Shown: positions 37,390-52,482, counted from the stretch's first letter. The stretch is 64,000 bases of DNA from Auanema rhodensis (GCA_964057225.1 OZ059895.1:434001-498000), one strand, 5' to 3'. Notes: a model not told the origin generated them from the letters alone. Numbers and translations are program-made.

Positions 37390-38793
37390 GTTATGATCGT
37401 TTGAAAAATGATGCATTAGTGTATGTTGAGTTTCCATGTACACTCAACATTGCTTCCAAAAACATTTTGACAAAAATTTTTTCGAAACATTTCAAAATAA
37501 TTTAGCAAAAAGTAGATGTTTTTAGATTCCTTTTTTCAAGGCAAAGACGATGGACAATGTTATTCAACGAAAAAATTAATTCTTCAGGGTGAAAATCGAG
37601 GATATAAGTGTGAACTTATATCAGTTGATATCTCGGTGCATTTTTAAGCTAGCGCAAATCTGATAACACAAATCGACGCAGCTTAAAAATCCGCATCGAA
37701 TGCACTATACTACATTGAGAAACGCTTAATACAAAAATTAGTTATGATCGTTTGAAAAATGATGCATTAGTGTATGTTGAGTTTCCATGTACACTCAACA
37801 TTGCTTCCAAAAACATTTTGACAAAAATTTTTTTGAAAAATTTCAAAATAATTTAGCAAAAAGTAGATGTTTTTAGATTCCATTTTTCAAAGCAAAGACG
37901 ATGGACAATGTTATTCAACGAAAAAATTAATTCTTCAGGGTGAAAATCGAGGATATAAGTGTGAACTTATATCAGTTGATATCTCGGTGCATTTTTAAGT
38001 TAGCGCAAATCTGATAACACAGATCGACGCAGCTTAAAAATTCGGATCGAATGCACTATACTACATTGAGAAACGCTTAATACAAAAATTAGTTATGATC
38101 GTTTGAAAAATGATGCATTAGTGTATGTTGAGTTTCCATGTACACTCAACATTGCTTCCAAAAACATTTTGACAAAAATTTTTTCGAAAAATTTCAAAAT
38201 AATTTAGCAAAAAGTAGATGTTTTTAGATTCCATTTTTCAAGGCAAAGACAATGGACAATGTTATTCAACGAAAAAAATGATTCTTCAGGGTGAAAATCG
38301 AGGATATAAGTGTGAACTTATATCAGTTGATATCTCGGTGCATTTTTAAGCTAGCGCAAATATGATAACACAGATCGACGCAGCTTAAAAATCCGCATCG
38401 AATGCACTATACTACATTGAGAAACGCTTAATACAAAAATTTGTTATGATCGTTTGAAAAATGATGCATTAGTGTATGTTGAGTTTCCATGTACACTCAA
38501 CATTGCTTCCAAAAACATTTTGACAAAAATTTTTTCGAAACATTTCAAAATAATTTAGCAAAAAGTAGATGTTTTTAGATTCCTTTTTTCAAGGCAAAGA
38601 CGATGGACAATGTTATTCAACGAAAAAATTAATTCTTCAGGGTGAAAATCGAGGATATAAGTGTGAACTTATATCAGTTGATATCTCGGTGCATTTTTAA
38701 GCTAGCGCAAATCTGATAACACAAATCGACGCAGCTTAAAAATCCGCATCGAATGCACTATACTACATTGAGAAACGCTTAATACAAAAATTA
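36688..38793 (+). repeat. Tandem trimer duplication, two copies of 1053 bp
   Basis: Units at 36688-37740 and 37741-38793 repeat the order: TGAAAAATTT with TCGGATCG; CAATGG with GAAAAAAATG and AAATATG; CAAGG with CAAATCG. It overlaps the end of the second six-unit block by two units. Confidence 0.8.
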
Positions 38794-41601
38794 GTTATGA
38801 TCGTTTGAAAAATGATGCATTAGTGTATGTTGAGTTTCCATGTACACTCAACATTGCTTCCAAAAACATTTTGACAAAAATTTTTTCGAAAAATTTCAAA
38901 ATAATTTAGCAAAAAGTAGATGTTTTTAGATTCCTTTTTTTGAGTCAAAGACGATGGACAATGTTATTCAACGAAAAAATTAATTCTTCAGGGTGAAAAT
39001 CGAGGATATAAGTGTGAACTTATATCAGTTGATATCTCGGTGCATTTTTAAGCTAGCGCAAATCTGATAACACAGATCGACGCAGCTTAAAAATTCGCAT
39101 CGAATGCACTATACTACATTGAGAAACGCTTAATACAAAAATTTGTTATGATCGTTTGAAAAATGATGCATTAGTGTATGTTGAGTTTCCATGTACACTC
39201 AACATTGCTTCCAAAAACATTTTGACAAAAATTTTTTCGAAAAATTTCAAAATAATTTAGCAAAAAGTAGATGTTTTTAGATTCCTTTTTTTGAGGCAAA
39301 GACGATGGACAATGTTATTCAACGAAAAAATTAATTCTTCAGGGTGAAAATCGAGGATATAAGTGTGAACTTATATCAGTTGATATCTCGGTGCATTTTT
39401 AAGCTAGCGCAAATCTGATAACACAAATCGACGCAGCTTAAAAATCCGCATCGAATGCACTATACTACATTGAGAAACGCTTAATACAAAAATTAGTTAT
39501 GATCGTTTGAAAAATGATGCATTAATGTATGTTGAGTTTCCATGTACACTCAACATTGCTTCCAAAAACATTTTGACAAAAATTTTTTCGAAAAATTTCA
39601 AAATAATTTAGCAAAAAGTAGATGTTTTTATATTTCATTTTTCAAGGCAAAGACGATAGACAATGTTATTCAACGAAAAAATTAATTCTTCAGGGTGAAA
39701 ATCGAGGATATAAGTGTGAACTTATATCAGTTGATATCTCGGTGCATTTTTAAGCTAGCGCAAATCTGATAACACAGATCGACGCAGCTTAAAAATCCGC
39801 ATCGAATGCACTATACTACATTGAGAAACGCTTAATACAAAAATTTGTTATGATCGTTTGAAAAATGATGCATTAGTGTATGTTGAGTTTCCATGTACAC
39901 TCAACATTGCTTCCAAAAACATTTTGACAAAAATTTTTTCGAAACATTTCAAAATAATTTAGCAAAAAGTAGATGTTTTTAGATTCCTTTTTTCAAGGCA
40001 AAGACGATGGACAATGTTATTCAACGAAAAAATTAATTCTTCAGGGTGAAAATCGAGGATATAAGTGTGAACTTATATCAGTTGATATCTCGGTGCATTT
40101 TTAAGCTAGCGCAAATCTGATAACACAAATCGACGCAGCTTAAAAATCCGCATCGAATGCACTATACTACATTGAGAAACGCTTAATACAAAAATTAGTT
40201 ATGATCGTTTGAAAAATGATGCATTAGTGTATGTTGAGTTTCCATGTACACTCAACATTGCTTCCAAAAACATTTTGACAAAAATTTTTTCGAAAAATTT
40301 CAAAATAATTTAGCAAAAAGTAGATGTTTTTAGATTCCTTTTTTCAAAGCAAAGACGATGGACAATGTTATTCAACGAAAAAATTAATTCTTCAGGGTGA
40401 AAATCGAGGATATAAGTGTGAACTTATATCAGTTGATATCTCGGTGCATTTTTAAGCTAGCGCAAATCTGATAACACAAATCGACGCAGCTTAAAAATCC
40501 GCATCGAATGCACTATACTACATTGAGAAACGCTTAATACAAAAATTAGTTATGATCGTTTGAAAAATGATGCATTAATGTATGTTGAGTTTCCATGTAC
40601 ACTCAACATTGCTTCCAAAAACATTTTGACAAAAATTTTTTCGAAAAATTTCAAAATAATTTAGCAAAAAGTAGATGTTTTTATATTTCATTTTTCAAGG
40701 CAAAGACGATAGACAATGTTATTCAACGAAAAAATTAATTCTTCAGGGTGAAAATCGAGGATATAAGTGTGAACTTATATCAGTTGATATCTCGGTGCAT
40801 TTTTAAGCTAGCGCAAATCTGATAACACAGATCGACGCAGCTTAAAAATCCGCATCGAATGCACTATACTACATTGAGAAACGCTTAATACAAAAATTTG
40901 TTATGATCGTTTGAAAAATGATGCATTAGTGTATGTTGAGTTTCCATGTACACTCAACATTGCTTCCAAAAACATTTTGACAAAAATTTTTTCGAAACAT
41001 TTCAAAATAATTTAGCAAAAAGTAGATGTTTTTAGATTCCTTTTTTCAAGGCAAAGACGATGGACAATGTTATTCAACGAAAAAATTAATTCTTCAGGGT
41101 GAAAATCGAGGATATAAGTGTGAACTTATATCAGTTGATATCTCGGTGCATTTTTAAGCTAGCGCAAATCTGATAACACAAATCGACGCAGCTTAAAAAT
41201 CCGCATCGAATGCACTATACTACATTGAGAAACGCTTAATACAAAAATTAGTTATGATCGTTTGAAAAATGATGCATTAGTGTATGTTGAGTTTCCATGT
41301 ACACTCAACATTGCTTCCAAAAACATTTTGACAAAAATTTTTTCGAAAAATTTCAAAATAATTTAGCAAAAAGTAGATGTTTTTAGATTCCTTTTTTCAA
41401 AGCAAAGACGATGGACAATGTTATTCAACGAAAAAATTAATTCTTCAGGGTGAAAATCGAGGATATAAGTGTGAACTTATATCAGTTGATATCTCGGTGC
41501 ATTTTTAAGCTAGCGCAAATCTGATAACACAGATCGACGCAGCTTAAAAATCCGCATCGAGTGCACTATACTACATTGAGAAACGCTTAATACAAAAATT
41601 A
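38794..41601 (+). repeat. Eight units including a tandem trimer (39496-40548, 40549-41601)
   Basis: The unit at 38794 has a private GAGTCAAAG in place of GAGGCAAAG. Units at 39496 and 40549, 1053 bp apart, share two rare changes, GCATTAATG and TTTATATTTC, and are each followed by a CAAGG unit and a CAAAGC unit. The third members differ at the end (CAAATCG with GAATGC against CAGATCG with GAGTGC). Confidence 0.8.
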
Positions 41602-41952
41602 GTTATGATCGTTTGAAAAATGATGCATTAGTGTATGTTGAGTTTCCATGTACACTCAACATTGCTTCCAAAAACATTTTGACAAAAATTTTTTCGAAAA
41701 ATTTCAAAATAATTTAGCAAAAAGTAGATGTTTTTAGATTCCATTTTTCAAAGCAAAGACGATGGACAATGTTATTCAACGAAAAAATTAATTCTTCAGG
41801 GTGAAAATCGAGGATATAAGTGTGAACTTATATCAGTTGATATCTCGGTGCATTTTTAAGCTAGCGCAAATCTGATAACACAAATCGACGCAGCTTAAAA
41901 ATTCGCATCGAATGCACTATACTACATTGAGAAACACTTAATACAAAAATTA
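41602..41952 (+). repeat. Single CAAAGC unit linking the trimer and octamer blocks
   Basis: This unit ends with CAAATCG, TCGCATCG and a private GAAACACTT. It does not belong clearly to either neighbouring higher-order repeat. Confidence 0.6.
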
Positions 41953-44900
41953 GTTATGATCGTTTGAAAAATGATGCATTAGTGTATGTTGAGTTTCCAT
42001 GTACACTCAACATTGCTTCCAAAAACATTTTGACAAAAATTTTTTCGAAAAATTTCAAAATAATTTAGCAAAAAGTAGATGTTTTTAGATTTCATTTTTC
42101 AAGGCAAAGACGATAGACAATGTTATTCAACGAAAAAATTAATTCTTCAGGGTGAAAATCGAGGATATAAGTGTGAACTTATATCAGTTGATATCTCGGT
42201 GCATTTTTAAGCTAGCGCAAATCTGATAACACAGATCGACGCAGCTTAAAAATCCGCATCGAATGCACTATACTACATTGAGAAACGCTTAATACAAAAA
42301 TTTGTTATGATCGTTTGAAAAATGATGCATTAGTGTATGTTGAGTTTCCATGTACACTCAAAATTGCTTCCAAAAACATTTTGACAAAAATTTTTTCGAA
42401 ACATTTCAAAATAATTTAGCAAAAAGTAGATGTTTTTAGATTCCTTTTTTCAAGGCAAAGACGATGGACAATGTTATTCAACGAAAAAATTAATTCTTCA
42501 GGGTGAAAATCGAGGATATAAGTGTGAACTTATATCAGTTGATATCTCGGTGCATTTTTAAGCTAGCGCAAATCTGATAACACAGATCGACGCAGCTTAA
42601 AAATCCGCATCGAATGCACTATACTACATTGAGAAACGCTTAATACAAAAATTAGTTATGATCGTTTGAAAAATGATGCATTAGTGTATGTTGAGTTTCC
42701 ATGTACACTCAACATTGCTTCCAAAAACATTTTGACAAAAAGTTTTTCGAAAAATTTCAAAATAATTTAGCAAAAAGTAGATGTTTTTAGAATTCTTTTT
42801 TCAAGGCAAAGACGATGGACAATGTTATTCAACGAAAAAATTATTTCTTCAGGGTGAAAATCGAGGATATAAATGTGAACTTATATCAGTTGATATCTCG
42901 GTGCATTTTTAAGCTAGCGCAAATCTGATAACACAGATCGACGCAGCTTAAAACTCCGCATCGAGTGCACTATACTACATTGAGAAACGCTTAATACAAA
43001 AATTAGTTATGATCGTTTGAAAAATGATGCATTAGTGTATGTTGAGTTTCCATGTACACTCAACATTGCTTCCAAAAACATTTTGACAAAAATTTTTTCG
43101 AAAAATTTCAAAATAATTTAGCAAAAAGTAGATGTTTTTAGATTCCATTTTTCAAAGCAAAGACGATGGACAATGTTATTCAACGAAAAAATTAATTCTT
43201 CAGGGTGAAAATCGAGGATATAAGTGTGAACTTATATCAGTTGATATCTCGGTGCATTTTTAAGTTAGCGCAAATCTGATAACACAGATCGACGCAGCTT
43301 AAAAATCCGCATCGAATGCACTATACTACATTGAGAAACGCTTAATACAAAAATTAGTTATGATCGTTTGAAAAATGATGCATTAGTGTATGTTGAGTTT
43401 CCATGTACACTCAACATTGCTTCCAAAAACATTTTGACAAAAAGTTTTTCGAAAAATTTCAAAATAATTTAGCAAAAAGTAGATGTTTTTAGAATTCTTT
43501 TTTCAAGGCAAAGACGATGGACAATGTTATTCAACGAAAAAATTAATTCTTCAGGGTGAAAATCGAGGATATAAGTGTGAACTTATATCAGTTGATATCT
43601 CGGTGCATTTTTAAGCTAGCGCAAATCTGATAACACAGATCGACGCAGCTTAAAACTCCGCATCGAGTGCACTATACTACATTGAGAAACGCTTAATACA
43701 AAAATTAGTTATGATCGTTTGAAAAATGATGCATTAGTGTATGTTGAGTTTCCATGTACACTCAACATTGCTTCCAAAAACATTTTGACAAAAATTTTTT
43801 CGAAAAATTTCAAAATAATTTAGCAAAAAGTAGATGTTTTTAGATTCCATTTTTCAAAGCAAAGACGATGGACAATGTTATTCAACGAAAAAATTAATTC
43901 TTCAGGGTGAAAATCGAGGATATAAGTGTGAACTTATATCAGTTGATATCTCGGTGCATTTTTAAGTTAGCGCAAATCTGATAACACAGATCGACGCAGC
44001 TTAAAAATCCGCATCGAATGCACTATACTACATTGAGAAACGCTTAATACAAAAATTAGTTATGATCGTTTGAAAAATGATGCATTAGTGTATGTTGAGT
44101 TTCCATGTACACTCAACATTGCTTCCAAAAACATTTTGACAAAAATTTTTTCGAAACATTTCAAAATAATTTAGCAAAAAGTAGATGTTTTTAGATTCCT
44201 TTTTTTGAGGCAAAGACGATGGACAATGTTATTCAACGAAAAAATTAATTCTTCAGGGTGAAAATTGAGGATATAAGTGTGAACTTATATCAGTTGATAT
44301 CTCGGTGCATTTTTAAGCTAGCGCAAATCTGATAACACAAATCGACGCAGCTTAAAAATCCGCATCGAATGCACTATACTACATTGAGAAACGCTCAATA
44401 CAAAAATTAGTTATGATCGTTTGAAAAATGATGCATTAGTGTATGTTGAGTTTCCATGTACACTCAACATTGCTTCCAAAAACATTTTGACAAAAATTTT
44501 TTCGAAAAATTTCGAAATAATTTAGCAAAAAGTAGATGTTTTTAGATTTCATTTTTCAAGGCAAAGACGATAGACAATGTTATTCAACGAAAAAATTAAT
44601 TCTTCAGGGTGAAAATCGAGGATATAAGTGTGAACTTATATCAGTTGATATCTCGGTGCATTTTTAAGCTAGCGCAAATCTGATAACACAAATCGACGCA
44701 GCTTAAAAATCCGCATCGAATGCACTATACTACATTGAGAAACGCTCAATACAAAAATTAGTTATGATCGTTTGAAAAATGATGCATTAGTGTATGTTGA
44801 GTTTCCATGTACACTCAACATTGCTTCCAAAAACATTTTGACAAAAATTTTTTCGAAAAATTTCAAAATAATTTAGCAAAAAGTAGATGTTTTTAGATTT

Positions 44901-47568
44901 CATTTTTCAAGGCAAAGACGATAGACAATGTTATTCAACGAAAAAATTAATTCTTCAGGGTGAAAATCGAGGATATAAGTGTGAACTTATATCAGTTGAT
45001 ATCTCGGTGCATTTTTAAGCTAGCGCAAATCTGATAACACAGATCGACGCAGCTTAAAAATCCGCATCGAATGCACTATACTACATTGAGAAACGCTTAA
45101 TACAAAAATTTGTTATGATCGTTTGAAAAATGATGCATTAGTGTATGTTGAGTTTCCATGTACACTCAAAATTGCTTCCAAAAACATTTTGACAAAAATT
45201 TTTTCGAAACATTTCAAAATAATTTAGCAAAAAGTAGATGTTTTTAGATTCCTTTTTTCAAGGCAAAGACGATGGACAATGTTATTCAACGAAAAAATTA
45301 ATTCTTCAGGGTGAAAATCGAGGATATAAGTGTGAACTTATATCAGTTGATATCTCGGTGCATTTTTAAGCTAGCGCAAATCTGATAACACAGATCGACG
45401 CAGCTTAAAAATCCGCATCGAATGCACTATACTACATTGAGAAACGCTTAATACAAAAATTAGTTATGATCGTTTGAAAAATGATGCATTAGTGTATGTT
45501 GAGTTTCCATGTACACTCAACATTGCTTCCAAAAACATTTTGACAAAAAGTTTTTCGAAAATTTTCAAAATAATTTAGCAAAAAGTAGATGTTTTTAGAA
45601 TTCTTTTTTCAAGGCAAAGACGATGGACAATGTTATTCAACGAAAAAATTATTTCTTCAGGGTGAAAATCGAGGATATAAATGTGAACTTATATCAGTTG
45701 ATATCTCGGTGCATTTTTAAGCTAGCGCAAATCTGATAACACAGATCGACGCAGCTTAAAACTCCGCATCGAGTGCACTATACTACATTGAGAAACGCTT
45801 AATACAAAAATTAGTTATGATCGTTTGAAAAATGATGCATTAGTGTATGTTGAGTTTCCATGTACACTCAACATTGCTTCCAAAAACATTTTGACAAAAA
45901 TTTTTTCGAAAAATTTCAAAATAATTTAGCAAAAAGTAGATGTTTTTAGATTCCATTTTTCAAAGCAAAGACGATGGACAATGTTATTCAACGAAAAAAT
46001 TAATTCTTCAGGGTGAAAATCGAGGATATAAGTGTGAACTTATATCAGTTGATATCTCGGTGCATTTTTAAGTTAGCGCAAATCTGATAACACAGATCGA
46101 CGCAGCTTAAAAATCCGCATCGAATGCACTATACTACATTGAGAAACGCTTAATACAAAAATTAGTTATGATCGTTTGAAAAATGATGCATTAGTGTATG
46201 TTGAGTTTCCATGTACACTCAACATTGCTTCCAAAAACATTTTGACAAAAAGTTTTTCGAAAAATTTCAAAATAATTTAGCAAAAAGTAGATGTTTTTAG
46301 AATTCTTTTTTCAAGGCAAAGACGATGGACAATGTTATTCAACGAAAAAATTAATTCTTCAGGGTGAAAATCGAGGATATAAGTGTGAACTTATATCAGT
46401 TGATATCTCGGTGCATTTTTAAGCTAGCGCAAATCTGATAACACAGATCGACGCAGCTTAAAACTCCGCATCGAGTGCACTATACTACATTGAGAAACGC
46501 TTAATACAAAAATTAGTTATGATCGTTTGAAAAATGATGCATTAGTGTATGTTGAGTTTCCATGTACACTCAACATTGCTTCCAAAAACATTTTGACAAA
46601 AATTTTTTCGAAAAATTTCAAAATAATTTAGCAAAAAGTAGATGTTTTTAGATTCCATTTTTCAAAGCAAAGACGATGGACAATGTTATTCAACGAAAAA
46701 ATTAATTCTTCAGGGTGAAAATCGAGGATATAAGTGTGAACTTATATCAGTTGATATCTCGGTGCATTTTTAAGTTAGCGCAAATCTGATAACACAGATC
46801 GACGCAGCTTAAAAATCCGCATCGAATGCACTATACTACATTGAGAAACGCTTAATACAAAAATTAGTTATGATCGTTTGAAAAATGATGCATTAGTGTA
46901 TGTTGAGTTTCCATGTACACTCAACATTGCTTCCAAAAACATTTTGACAAAAATTTTTTCGAAACATTTCAAAATAATTTAGCAAAAAGTAGATGTTTTT
47001 AGATTCCTTTTTTTGAGGCAAAGACGATGGACAATGTTATTCAACGAAAAAATTAATTCTTCAGGGTGAAAATTGAGGATATAAGTGTGAACTTATATCA
47101 GTTGATATCTCGGTGCATTTTTAAGCTAGCGCAAATCTGATAACACAAATCGACGCAGCTTAAAAATCCGCATCGAATGCACTATACTACATTGAGAAAC
47201 GCTCAATACAAAAATTAGTTATGATCGTTTGAAAAATGATGCATTAGTGTATGTTGAGTTTCCATGTACACTCAACATTGCTTCCAAAAACATTTTGACA
47301 AAAATTTTTTCGAAAAATTTCAAAATAATTTAGCAAAAAGTAGATGTTTTTAGATTTCATTTTTCAAGGCAAAGACGATAGACAATGTTATTCAACGAAA
47401 AAATTAATTCTTCAGGGTGAAAATCGAGGATATAAGTGTGAACTTATATCAGTTGATATCTCGGTGCATTTTTAAGCTAGCGCAAATCTGATAACACAAA
47501 TCGACGCAGCTTAAAAATCCGCATCGAATGCACTATACTACATTGAGAAACGCTCAATACAAAAATTA
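41953..47568 (+). repeat. Octameric higher-order repeat, two copies of 2808 bp
   Basis: Copies at 41953-44760 and 44761-47568 share the order: GATAG with TTTGTTATG; CTCAAAATTGC; TAGAATTC with TTATTTCTTC, GATATAAATG and AAAACTCC; CAAAGC; TAGAATTC with AAAACTCC; CAAAGC; T7-GAGG with CTCAATAC; GATAG with CTCAATAC. TTATTTCTTC and GATATAAATG occur only in the paired units at 42655 and 45463. The copies differ at few sites, for example TTCGAAATAA at 44410 and CGAAAATTTT at 45463. Confidence 0.85.
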
Positions 47569-50500
47569 GTTATGATCGTTTGAAAAATGATGCATTAGTG
47601 TATGTTGAGTTTCCATGTACACTCAACATTGCTTCCAAAAACATTTTGACAAAAATTTTTTCGAAAAATTTCAAAATAATTTAGCAAAAAGTAGATGTTT
47701 TTAGATTTCATTTTTCAAGGCAAAGACGATAGACAATGTTATTCAACGAAAAAATTAATTCTTCAGGGTGAAAATCGAGGATATAAGTGTGAACTTATAT
47801 CAGTTGATATCTCGGTGCATTTTTAAGCTAGCGCAAATCTGATAACACAAATCGACGCAGCTTAAAAATCCGCATCGAATGCACTATACTACATTGAGAA
47901 ACGCTCAATACAAAAATTAGTTATGATCGTTTGAAAAATGATGCATTAGTGTATGTTGAGTTTCCATGTACACTCAACATTGCTTCCAAAAACATTTTGA
48001 CAAAAATTTTTTCGAAAAATTTCAAAATAATTTAGCAAAAAGTAGATGTTTTTAGATTTCATTTTTCAAGGCAAAGACGATAGACAATGTTATTCAACGA
48101 AAAAATTAATTCTTCAGGGTGAAAATCGAGGATATAAGTGTGAACTTATATCAGTTGATATCTCGGTGCATTTTTAAGCTAGCGCAAATCTGATAACACA
48201 GATCGACGCAGCTTAAAAATCCGCATCGAATGCACTATACTACATTGAGAAACGCTTAATACAAAAATTTGTTATGATCGTTTGAAAAATGATGCATTAG
48301 TGTATGTTGAGTTTCCATGTACACTCAAAATTGCTTCCAAAAACATTTTGACAAAAATTTTTTCGAAACATTTCAAAATAATTTAGCAAAAAGTAGATGT
48401 TTTTAGATTCCTTTTTTCAAGGCAAAGACGATGGACAATGTTATTCAACGAAAAAATTAATTCTTCAGGGTGAAAATCGAGGATATAAGTGTGAACTTAT
48501 ATCAGTTGATATCTCGGTGCATTTTTAAGCTAGCGCAAATCTGATAACACAGATCGACGCAGCTTAAAAATCCGCATCGAATGCACTATACTACATTGAG
48601 AAACGCTCAATACAAAAATTAGTTATGATCGTTTGAAAAATGATGCATTAGTGTATGTTGAGTTTCCATGTACACTCAACATTGCTTCCAAAAACATTTT
48701 GACAAAAATTTTTTCGAAAAATTTCAAAATAATTTAGCAAAAAGTAGATGTTTTTAGATTTCATTTTTCAAGGCAAAGACGATAGACAATGTTATTCAAC
48801 GAAAAAATTAATTCTTCAGGGTGAAAATCGAGGATATAAGTGTGAACTTATATCAGTTGATATCTCGGTGCATTTTTAAGCTAGCGCAAATCTGATAACA
48901 CAGATCGACGCAGCTTAAAAATCCGCATCGAATGCACTATACTACATTGAGAAACGCTTAATACAAAAATTTGTTATGATCGTTTGAAAAATGATGCATT
49001 AGTGTATGTTGAGTTTCCATGTACACTCAACATTGCTTCCAAAAACATTTTGACAAAAATTTTTTCGAAAAATTTCAAAATAATTTAGCAAAAAGTAGAT
49101 GTTTTTAGATTTCATTTTTCAAGGCAAAGACGATAGACAATGTTATTCAACGAAAAAATTAATTCTTCAGGGTGAAAATCGAGGATATAAGTGTGAACTT
49201 ATATCAGTTGATATCTCGGTGCATTTTTAAGCTAGCGCAAATCTGATAACACAGATCGACGCAGCTTAAAAATCCGCATCGTATGCACTATACTACATTG
49301 AGAAACGCTTAATACAAAAATTTGTTATGATCGTTTGAAAAATGATGCATTAGTGTATGTTGAGTTTCGATGTACACTCAAAATTGCTTCCAAAAACATT
49401 TTGACAAAAATTTTTTCGAAACATTTCAAAATAATTTAGCAAAAAGTAGATGTTTTTAGATTCCTTTTTTCAAGGCAAAGACGATGGACAATGTTATTCA
49501 ACGAAAAAATTAATTCTTCAGGGTGAAAATCGAGGATATAAGTGTGAACTTATATCAGTTGATATCTCGGTGCATTTTTAAGCTAGCGCAAATCTGATAA
49601 CACAGATCGACGCAGCTTAAAAATCCGCATCGAATGCACTATACTACATTGAGAAACGCTCAATACAAAAATTAGTTATGATCGTTTGAAAAATGATGCA
49701 TTAGTGTATGTTGAGTTTCCATGTACACTCAACATTGCTTCCAAAAACATTTTGACAAAAATTTTTTCGAAAAATTTCAAAATAATTTAGCAAAAAGTAG
49801 ATGTTTTTAGATTTCATTTTTCAAGGCAAAGACGATAGACAATGTTATTCAACGAAAAAATTAATTCTTCAGGGTGAAAATCGAGGATATAAGTGTGAAC
49901 TTATATCAGTTGATATCTCGGTGCATTTTTAAGCTAGCGCAAATCTGATAACACAAATCGACGCAGCTTAAAAATCCGCATCGAATGCACTATACTACAT
50001 TGAGAAACGCTCAATACAAAAATTAGTTATGATCGTTTGAAAAATGATGCATTAGTGTATGTTGAGTTTCCATGTACACTCAACATTGCTTCCAAAAACA
50101 TTTTGACAAAAATTTTTTCGAAAAATTTCAAAATAATTTAGCAAAAAGTAGATGTTTTTAGATTTCATTTTTCAAGGCAAAGACGATAGACAATGTTATT
50201 CAACGAAAAAATTAATTCTTCAGGGTGAAAATCGAGGATATAAGTGTGAACTTATATCAGTTGATATCTCGGTGCATTTTTAAGCTAGCGCAAATCTGAT
50301 AACACAGATCGACGCAGCTTAAAAATCCGCATCGAATGCACTATACTACATTGAGAAACGCTTAATACAAAAATTTGTTATGATCGTTTGAAAAATGATG
50401 CATTAGTGTATGTTGAGTTTCCATGTACACTCAAAATTGCTTCCAAAAACATTTTGACAAAAATTTTTTCGAAACATTTCAAAATAATTTAGCAAAAAGT

Positions 50501-52482
50501 AGATGTTTTTAGATTCCTTTTTTCAAGGCAAAGACGATGGACAATGTTATTCAACGAAAAAATTAATTCTTCAGGGTGAAAATCGAGGATATAAGTGTGA
50601 ACTTATATCAGTTGATATCTCGGTGCATTTTTAAGCTAGCGCAAATCTGATAACACAGATCGACGCAGCTTAAAAATCCGCATCGAATGCACTATACTAC
50701 ATTGAGAAACGCTTAATACAAAAATTAGTTATGATCGTTTGAAAAATGATGCATTAGTGTATGTTGAGTTTCCATGTACACTCAACATTGCTTCCAAAAA
50801 CATTTTGACAAAAAGTTTTTCGAAAAATTTCAAAATAATTTAGCAAAAAGTAGATGTTTTTAGAATTCTTTTTTCAAGGCAAAGACGATGGACAATGTTA
50901 TTCAACGAAAAAATTAATTCTTCAGGGTGAAAATCGAGGATATAAGTGTGAACTTATATCAGTTGATATCTCGGTGCATTTTTAAGCTAGCGCAAATCTG
51001 ATAACACAGATCGACGCAGCTTAAAAATCCGCATCGAGTGCACTATACTACATTGAGAAACGCTTAATACAAAAATTAGTTATGATCGTTTGAAAAATGA
51101 TGCATTAGTGTATGTTGAGTTTCCATGTACACTCAACATTGCTTCCAAAAACATTTTGACAAAAATTTTTTCGAAAAATTTCAAAATAATTTAGCAAAAA
51201 GTAGATGTTTTTAGATTCCATTTTTCAAAGCAAAGACGATGGACAATGTTATTCAACGAAAAAATTAATTCTTCAGGGTGAAAATCGAGGATATAAGTGT
51301 GAACTTATATCAGTTGATATCTCGGTGCATTTTTAAGTTAGCGCAAATCTAATAACACAGATCGACGCAGCTTAAAAATCCGCATCGAATGCACTATACT
51401 ACATTGAGAAACGCTTAATACAAAAATTAGTTATGATCGTTTGAAAAATGATGCATTAGTGTATGTTGAGTTTCCATGTACACTCAACATTGCTTCCAAA
51501 AACATTTTGACAAAAATTTTTTCGAAACATTTCAAAATAATTTAGCAGAAAGTAGATGTTTTTAGATTCCTTTTTTTGAGGCAAAGACGATGGACAATGT
51601 TATTCAACGAAAAAATTAATTCTTCAGGGTGAAAATCGAGGATATAAGTGTGAACTTATATCAGTTGATATCTCGGTGCATTTTTAAGTTAGCGCAAATC
51701 TGATAACACAGATCGACGCAGCTTAAAAATCCGCATCGAATGCACTATACTACATTGAGAAACGCTTAATACAAAAATTAGTTATGATCGTTTGAAAAAT
51801 GATGCATTAGTGTATGTTGAGTTTCCATGTACACTCAACATTGCTTCCAAAAACATTTTGACAAAAATTTTTTCGAAACATTTCAAAATAATTTAGCAAA
51901 AAGTAGATGTTTTTAGATTCCTTTTTTTGAGGCAAAGACGATGGACAATGTTATTCAACGAAAAAATTAATTCTTCAGGGTGAAAATTGAGGATATAAGT
52001 GTGAACTTATATCAGTTGATATCTCGGTGCATTTTTAAGCTAGCGCAAATCTGATAACACAAATCGACGCAGCTTAAAAATCCGCATCGAATGCACTATA
52101 CTACATTGAGAAACGCTCAATACAAAAATTAGTTATGATCGTTTGAAAAATGATGCATTAGTGTATGTTGAGTTTCCATGTACACTCAACATTGCTTCCA
52201 AAAACATTTTGACAAAAATTTTTTCGAAACATTTCAAAATAATTTAGCAAAAAGTAGATGTTTTTAGATTCCTTTTTTCAAGGCAAAGACGATGGACAAT
52301 GTTATTCAACGAAAAAATTAATTCTTCAGGGTGAAAATCGAGGATATAAGTGTGAACTTATATCAGTTGATATCTCGGTGCATTTTTAAGCTAGCGCAAA
52401 TCTGATAACACAGATCGACGCAGCTTAAAAATCCGCATCGAATGCACTATACTACATTGAGAAACGCTTAATACAAAAATTA
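47569..52482 (+). repeat. Fourteen units, CTCAATAC and CTCAAAATTGC types
   Basis: CTCAAAATTGC marks the units at 48271, 49324 and 50377, three units apart, giving a loose trimer of CTCAAAATTGC unit plus two GATAG units. Private changes are CATCGTATGC (48973), GTTTCGATG (49324), AAATCTAATAAC (51079) and GCAGAAAG (51430). Units at 50728-52131 repeat the TAGAATTC, CAAAGC and GAGG order of the octamer in shorter form. Confidence 0.7.
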
